Source: Chryseobacterium sp.
GTDB lineage: Bacteria; Bacteroidota; Bacteroidia; Flavobacteriales; Weeksellaceae
Direction: 5' to 3'
NCBI GenBank assembly: GCA_031277615.1
Contig: JAITMC010000034.1
Span: forward strand, 62,001-126,000
Length of the DNA: 64,000 nucleotides
The translations under genes were made by a program, and so were the position numbers. Of this stretch, positions 60,119-64,000 are shown in pieces. Positions within the stretch are counted from its first letter, which is position 1. Each line of letters opens with the position of its first letter. Under the pieces are notes generated by a model, which worked only from the letters and a program-made list of their open reading frames with translations, was not told where the DNA came from and searched no databases.

Positions 60119-60499
60119 GAGGGTCTTTTTAAAATTTTAGATAAAGATACAAAGTATTAGATGAAATGTAAATGAAATGTTAAATCCGAACGATAGTTTT
60201 TGTCAATATGTAAGGCTTTTTCTGCCTTAAATTCCTTTGTTTCCGTACAAAAAAGGTGTTGAAAAGAATACTGATTTGGTAGACTGTTTTTTATCATGTC
60301 CGTTAAATAAAAATATTTATGTATTGTAATTTGATTGTGTATTTTATTCTTGTTTTCTGTTCGTATGGTTTAAAATTTGCAAATGTCACGACTGAAAAAA
60401 AGGATTCTGGTCATATTAACTCATCTTTTCCAGGAATATTATTTTAATGACCGGATATTTTATAAAAACTTTTATATTTATATGTTAAAAAAAGAGCAA
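60119..60499. other. Gap of 381 bp before the HerA-like gene
   Basis: Divergent promoters must lie here but no perfect TAnnTTTG box was found. A small stem (TAAGGC/GCCTTA, about 60210-60229) is the only structure noticed. Reads 60377-60499 in frame with the next gene without a stop, though this part has no family support. Confidence 0.4.
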
Positions 60500-62026
60500 A
60501 TGGCAGACAAAGCACAATTTATTGAAGAATTAAACGCAAGATACACTCCGAAAGGGGATCATATTATATTGGGAAAAGGAATGCTGGACGGGGAAGTCGT
60601 TTCTGAAGTGAACGTTACCATTCCTTTAAAGACCATCAACAGGCATGGTCTGATTGCCGGAGCTACCGGAACAGGAAAAACCAAAACATTACAGGTTTTT
60701 GCCGAGCAGCTTTCCCATGCAGGAATTCCCTCCCTGGTCCTGGATATTAAAGGCGACTTTTCAGGAATTGCAGAAGCAGGGCAAATGAATCCAGTGATTG
60801 AAGAAAGATATGCTAAAACGCAGCTTCCCTATAATCCACAGGCTTTTCCTGTAGAACTGATGAGCATTTCCGGCGGAAAAGGAGTGAAGCTGAGAGCTAC
60901 CGTTACTGAATTCGGACCGGTTTTATTAAGTAAAATCCTTCAGCTGAATGATACCCAGCAAAGCATTATGTCTATCGTATTCAAATACTGTGATGATAAA
61001 GGCCTTCCCCTGATTGATCTGAATGACCTGAAGAAAGTGCTTCAGTATGTAACTGATAATGCACAGGGAAAAGCCGAGCTTGCGGCCAATTACGGATCCA
61101 TTGCACCGGCTTCATTAGGAGCAATTCTTAGATCTATTGTTGCTCTGGAACAACAAGGAGCAACGAGCTTCTTTGGTGAACTGAGTTTTGATGTCCATGA
61201 TCTTCTTGAGACCAGAGACGGAAAAGGAGTGGTGAATATTTTAAGAGTTGCCGATATTCAGAATAAGCCCCAGCTGTTTTCTACTTTCATGCTTTCGCTT
61301 TTTGCCGAAATTTATATGACATTTCCGGAAGAAGGAGACAGCGGAAAGCCAAAACTTGTACTGTTTATAGATGAAGCCCACCTAATCTTTGATGAAGCTT
61401 CAAAAGCACTTCTTTCACAGATTGAAACAATGGTAAAGCTGATCCGTTCCAAGGGCGTGGGGATTTATTTCATTACCCAGATTCCTGGTGACGTTCCGGA
61501 AAATGTATTGTCACAGCTGGGGCTTAAAATTCAGCATGCGCTGAGAGGATTTACCGCAAAAGATAAAAAAGAAATTTCCAAAGCGGTTGAGAATTACCCG
61601 ACCACAGAATTTTACAATGCTTCCAATCTGATCCAGAATCTGGGAATCGGGGAAGCTTTTGTAACGGCACTGGACGAGAAGGGGATCCCCACTCCGTTGG
61701 TACACACCTATCTGATCTCTCCGGAATCCAGAATGGATGTCCTGAATGACGCAGAAATCTCAGAATTAACATCAAAATCGGCCATGGTTGCTAAATACGA
61801 GCAGGCTATAGACCGTGAATCCGCGTATGAAATGCTGACGAGCAGAATGGAGCAGGCAGTTCAGAATTCTGCTCCGACACAGAAAACAAAGCCGGTAAAA
61901 GAAGAGCCGGGAATGTTTGAACAGGTGCTTCAAAGCAAAGCAGGAAGAACTTTTACATCAACCCTGATGAGAGAAGGAGCCAAAGCAATTCTCGGTATGT
62001 TCGGGCTGGGGGGAAGAAGAAGATAA
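60500..62026 (+). CDS. HerA/DUF853-type ATPase
   Basis: 508 residues from ATG 60500, preceded by A-rich AAAGAG; in-frame ATGs at 60482 and 60377 are alternatives. Walker A LIAGATGTGKT at 51-61, Walker B LVLFIDEAHLIF, and the arginine-finger region (ISKAVENYPTTEFYNAS onwards) place it with DUF853/YjgR, in the HerA-FtsK fold. Cellular task of the family is not settled. C-terminus Lys/Glu-rich with a GLGGRRR end. Confidence 0.92.
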   Translation: MADKAQFIEELNARYTPKGDHIILGKGMLDGEVVSEVNVTIPLKTINRHGLIAGATGTGKTKTLQVFAEQLSHAGIPSLVLDIKGDFSGIAEAGQMNPVIEERYAKTQLPYNPQAFPVELMSISGGKGVKLRATVTEFGPVLLSKILQLNDTQQSIMSIVFKYCDDKGLPLIDLNDLKKVLQYVTDNAQGKAELAANYGSIAPASLGAILRSIVALEQQGATSFFGELSFDVHDLLETRDGKGVVNILRVADIQNKPQLFSTFMLSLFAEIYMTFPEEGDSGKPKLVLFIDEAHLIFDEASKALLSQIETMVKLIRSKGVGIYFITQIPGDVPENVLSQLGLKIQHALRGFTAKDKKEISKAVENYPTTEFYNASNLIQNLGIGEAFVTALDEKGIPTPLVHTYLISPESRMDVLNDAEISELTSKSAMVAKYEQAIDRESAYEMLTSRMEQAVQNSAPTQKTKPVKEEPGMFEQVLQSKAGRTFTSTLMREGAKAILGMFGLGGRRR

Positions 62027-62130
62027 ATGAACTTAATTTATACCCATATAAAAATAGGAGTTAGAAAGAAGAATATCAGTTTTTTACCACATGGATCTGC
62101 CTGCTTTAAATCTGATCAAGGATAGCGTTC

Positions 62131-62334
62131 ATGAAGAGTTTACTGGTTTTGATCTGTTTTTTTGTTATTTTAGCAGGATTACCCTAGCTGACGGATAAAA
62201 TAAATCAGGTATCGGATGAATTTTATGATCTGATGAGAGCCGGGTGCAGCTTCAGCAGTTTTAGGGTAATGGCATACGGTATGCATGAAGTCTTTAACAT
62301 GGTATTCCGGATTTTTCATGACAGGAATTATTAA
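62131..62334 (+). pseudogene. Small secreted-type gene broken by an in-frame TAG
   Basis: ATG 62131 opens a signal-like segment (MKSLLVLICFFVILAGLP), then TAG at 62185-62187, then 48 codons in the same frame (LTDKINQVSDEFYDLMRAG ... VFRIFHDRNY) to TAA. CAG to TAG (Gln) would explain it. No family recognised. The region 62027-62130 before it holds nothing I can support. Confidence 0.55.
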
Positions 62335-62372
62335 TTTGAACTAAAAAAACAGCAGTATAGCAAGAAAATTCA

Positions 62373-63596
62373 ATGTATTCAATTATAGACATAGAAAGTA
62401 ATGGTGCAGGTTATAGAAATGAATGCATTATAGATATTGCCATCTACCGGTATGATGGCCAGAAAATTACTGACCAGTTCATCTCTCTTGTGAATCCCGA
62501 AGGTGATATCACGCCTTTTGTTCAGAAACTGACGAGCATTACCCCGAAAATGGTAAAAACAGCTCCGAAATTCCATGAAATTGCCAAAAGGGTCATTGAA
62601 ATTACCCAAAATACCACGTTGGTAGGTCATAATATAGATTTTGATTACAGGATGCTGCGTCAGTCATTCAAAAGGCTGGGCTATGATTATAAGATCAATA
62701 CTTTAGATACTATTCCTCTGGCTAAAAAACTCATTCCGGATGAGGTGAGTTATTCATTGGGAAAACTGGTAAAGTCACTGGGAATTCCACTCACCAACCA
62801 TCACCGGGCTGACGGAGACGCAAGAGCGACTCTGGAGCTGTTCAAACTTCTGGTATCTAAGGACACCGAAAACGAGATCATTCAGAAACAGCATGAGGAA
62901 TCCAATGCCAAAAGCTATATCAACAAAATTAAGGAACTTACACAGGATCTTCCTAATGAAAGGGGGTTCGTCTATTTTCAGAATGAATCAGGAAAGATCA
63001 TTTTCTCAGACTACGTTCAGGATATTAATAAATTTTCCAAAAAAGTCTTTAATTCCAAGTCTAAAAAATGGGAGAGCACCCAAAAAGAAGTGGAGCAGAT
63101 TAATTATGAACTCACCGGGAGCGACATTATTGCCAAGCTGATCCTCAACTCCAAAAATAGTAAGAAAAGGGAAAGCCTCCCGTTCGGACTGTATTTCAGA
63201 AACAATAAATATATTGTTGAAAAAAATAAACTGAATAAAACGGAAAAACCGATCCTGAAATTCAGGTCCTTTACTCAGGGAACCAAGGCGGTGCAGTTTA
63301 TCGGTACTCAGGAAGAATTCAATGATATTAATGTTTTCAGAAAGAAAATAGATTTCAGAAAAAGAAATGAACTCTGGCTGGGAACCGGTCGGAAATTAGG
63401 GGAGAAATTATTCCTGATCATTGAAAACGGAAAAGTAATTTCCTATGGTTTTTATGAGCTGTTTACCCAGATACAGACGCTGAGTAAACTCGCCAAGCTG
63501 AAAATCGATCTTCCTCTTTCATCAGCAGATCTGAATAATGACCTGCAGCTCGCCCTTCTACGTGGTGATTTTGAGACACTGCCTTTACCCAAATAA
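62373..63596 (+). CDS. DEDDh 3'-5' exonuclease (DnaQ-like) with C-terminal extension
   Basis: 407 residues. Exonuclease motifs: D6-x-E8 in SIIDIESNG, GHNIDFDYRML near 88, and HHRADGDARAT near 146, so the catalytic residues are all there. The C-terminal ~230 residues (NERGFVYFQNESGKIIFSDY onward) resemble the GIY-YIG/UvrC-like region common to the DnaQ-like exonucleases of flavobacteria in location but are without a clear active site by eye. Likely processes nucleic acid in repair; not the replicative epsilon subunit on this evidence alone. Confidence 0.88.
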   Translation: MYSIIDIESNGAGYRNECIIDIAIYRYDGQKITDQFISLVNPEGDITPFVQKLTSITPKMVKTAPKFHEIAKRVIEITQNTTLVGHNIDFDYRMLRQSFKRLGYDYKINTLDTIPLAKKLIPDEVSYSLGKLVKSLGIPLTNHHRADGDARATLELFKLLVSKDTENEIIQKQHEESNAKSYINKIKELTQDLPNERGFVYFQNESGKIIFSDYVQDINKFSKKVFNSKSKKWESTQKEVEQINYELTGSDIIAKLILNSKNSKKRESLPFGLYFRNNKYIVEKNKLNKTEKPILKFRSFTQGTKAVQFIGTQEEFNDINVFRKKIDFRKRNELWLGTGRKLGEKLFLIIENGKVISYGFYELFTQIQTLSKLAKLKIDLPLSSADLNNDLQLALLRGDFETLPLPK

Positions 63597-63643
63597 CAGG
63601 GAAGGGCTTTTCAGATCAATTTCTTAAAGTAAAAAATAAATAG

Positions 63644-63651
63644 TATTTTTG
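63644..63651 (+). promoter_or_regulatory. -7 box of the lysA leader transcript
   Basis: TATTTTTG fits TAnnTTTG, 18 bases before the leader ATG at 63670. No other box is seen between here and lysA. Confidence 0.55.
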
Positions 63652-63669
63652 CAAAAAATAGAACAAGCA

Positions 63670-63741
63670 ATGCAAAATTTTAAACAAAATAAAACTGGTA
63701 AAAAGGGAGCTGTAAAGTTCTCTAAGGTTTGGAATATTTAA
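63670..63741 (+). CDS. Lysine-rich leader peptide before lysA
   Basis: 23 codons, ATG to TAA. Six are lysine (positions 5, 8, 11, 12, 16, 19), including the pair KK at 11-12 in NKTGKKGAVKFSKVW. It has a promoter box before it and a terminator after it; its stop codon lies within the segment that can pair with the terminator. This is the layout of an attenuator leader peptide. It could instead be a small basic protein in its own right. Confidence 0.6.
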   Translation: MQNFKQNKTGKKGAVKFSKVWNI

Positions 63742-63806
63742 AAGAGTTGTCTTGCATAAAAATAATCAATGGGGCAGACTCTTTTCGAAGAATCTGCCTT
63801 TTTTTA
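63740..63806 (+). promoter_or_regulatory. Putative lysA attenuator: antiterminator and terminator
   Basis: Terminator 63773-63806: GGCAGA, TCTT, loop TTCG, AAGA, TCTGCC, then seven T, one internal mismatch. The segment 63740-63755 (AAAAGAGTTGTCTTGC) can pair with 63774-63785 (GCAGACTCTTTT): 8 bp uninterrupted (AAAAGAGT with ACTCTTTT) or 12 with two bulges. Forming it breaks the terminator. lysA begins 16 bases past the T-run. Confidence 0.6.
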
Positions 63807-63821
63807 TGTTAAAATGAAATT

Positions 63822-64000
63822 ATGAATTCAAAAGAATTATTGAAGATTGCCAATGAGTATGGCACACCGGTGTATGTTTACGATGCTGAATCCATCAAAG
63901 TTCAATACGAAAAACTTACCACTTCTTTTTTAAAACATACAAGGTTTTTTTATGCCGCAAAGGCATTAACCAACATCAATATCCTTAAGTATGTCAGAAA
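63822..64000 (+). CDS. lysA: Diaminopimelate decarboxylase, N-terminal part
   Basis: First 59 codons, cut by the window end. GTPVYVYDAESI and the PLP-binding lysine in FFYAAKALTN are the hallmark of fold-type III decarboxylases; the gene makes lysine from meso-diaminopimelate. No promoter fits in the 15 bases after the upstream terminator, so it depends on readthrough of that terminator. Ornithine/arginine decarboxylase-like members are less likely given the opening sequence. Confidence 0.9.
   Translation, partial: MNSKELLKIANEYGTPVYVYDAESIKVQYEKLTTSFLKHTRFFYAAKALTNINILKYVR

Noticed and set aside
63670-63741. Known ribosomal or other named small protein
   Set aside because: The 23-residue basic peptide does not match any ribosomal protein I can recall; its place between promoter and attenuator favours a leader peptide, though this stays open.
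1-64000. CRISPR arrays, insertion sequences, integrases, rRNA genes
   Set aside because: None seen: no spaced direct repeats, no transposase or recombinase motifs, and no rRNA-like sequence.

Overview
The window looks like chromosome from a Flavobacteriia member of the Chryseobacterium/Epilithonimonas type (Weeksellaceae). The grounds are: recurrent Bacteroidetes promoter boxes (TAnnTTTG); a T9SS C-terminal sorting domain; a DUF5686 barrel protein; MK-leader double-glycine 'bacteriocin-like' peptides; a tryptophanase gene (indole production is typical of the genus); lineage-typical SecA and extended L21; and A-rich rather than Shine-Dalgarno leaders. The species call is inference.

Layout. 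1-10.5 kb is an iron/siderophore-uptake block on the minus strand: a start of a ROK-family gene, three PepSY membrane proteins, three TonB-dependent receptors and a 54-residue membrane protein. 10.6-15.3 kb holds secA, a DUF2795 gene and a nucleotide-sugar epimerase. 15.4-22.3 kb holds a DUF2797 gene, an AsmA-like protein, small proteins, a radical SAM protein, a lone double-glycine peptide and a 2OG-Fe(II) oxygenase. 22.4-28.6 kb has menD, convergent pabC/pabB, two paralogous membrane proteins, an AI-2E-family permease and a DUF3820 gene. 28.6-34.3 kb has uvrB, a BlaI/M56 sensor pair with its operator, and a PQQ-type sugar dehydrogenase lipoprotein. 34.4-44.5 kb has another TonB receptor, a MalY-type PLP enzyme with an FAD monooxygenase, tryptophanase, DUF502, miaE, an acyltransferase and a zinc metallopeptidase lipoprotein. 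44.6-50 kb has rplU-rpmA, twin double-glycine peptides sharing a duplicated 5' leader, a T9SS cargo, a relic of a barrel gene, and a DUF5686 gene.

50.1-50.4 kb is a dense cluster of DnaA boxes and is a good candidate for oriC. 51.8-55.0 kb is an A+T-rich island lying between two copies of tRNA-Asn, each carried on a ~141-bp direct repeat; it encodes a papain/C39-like polymorphic toxin and its immunity-type neighbour. The toxin gene carries an in-frame TGA near its 5' end. 55-64 kb has rseP, a small barrel protein, a nitrilase-family amidase, a sulfur operon (persulfide dioxygenase-rhodanese, rhodanese lipoprotein, thioredoxin), a HerA-like ATPase, a small gene broken by TAG, a DEDDh exonuclease and the start of lysA.

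Most interesting signals: (1) a lysine-rich 23-codon leader ORF, an antiterminator-capable segment and an intrinsic terminator just before lysA, which together look like a transcription attenuator; (2) the duplicated 31-nt leader element in front of the twin double-glycine peptides; (3) the toxin/immunity island between duplicated tRNA-Asn genes; (4) the candidate oriC; (5) a BlaI operator wrapped round its own promoter box.
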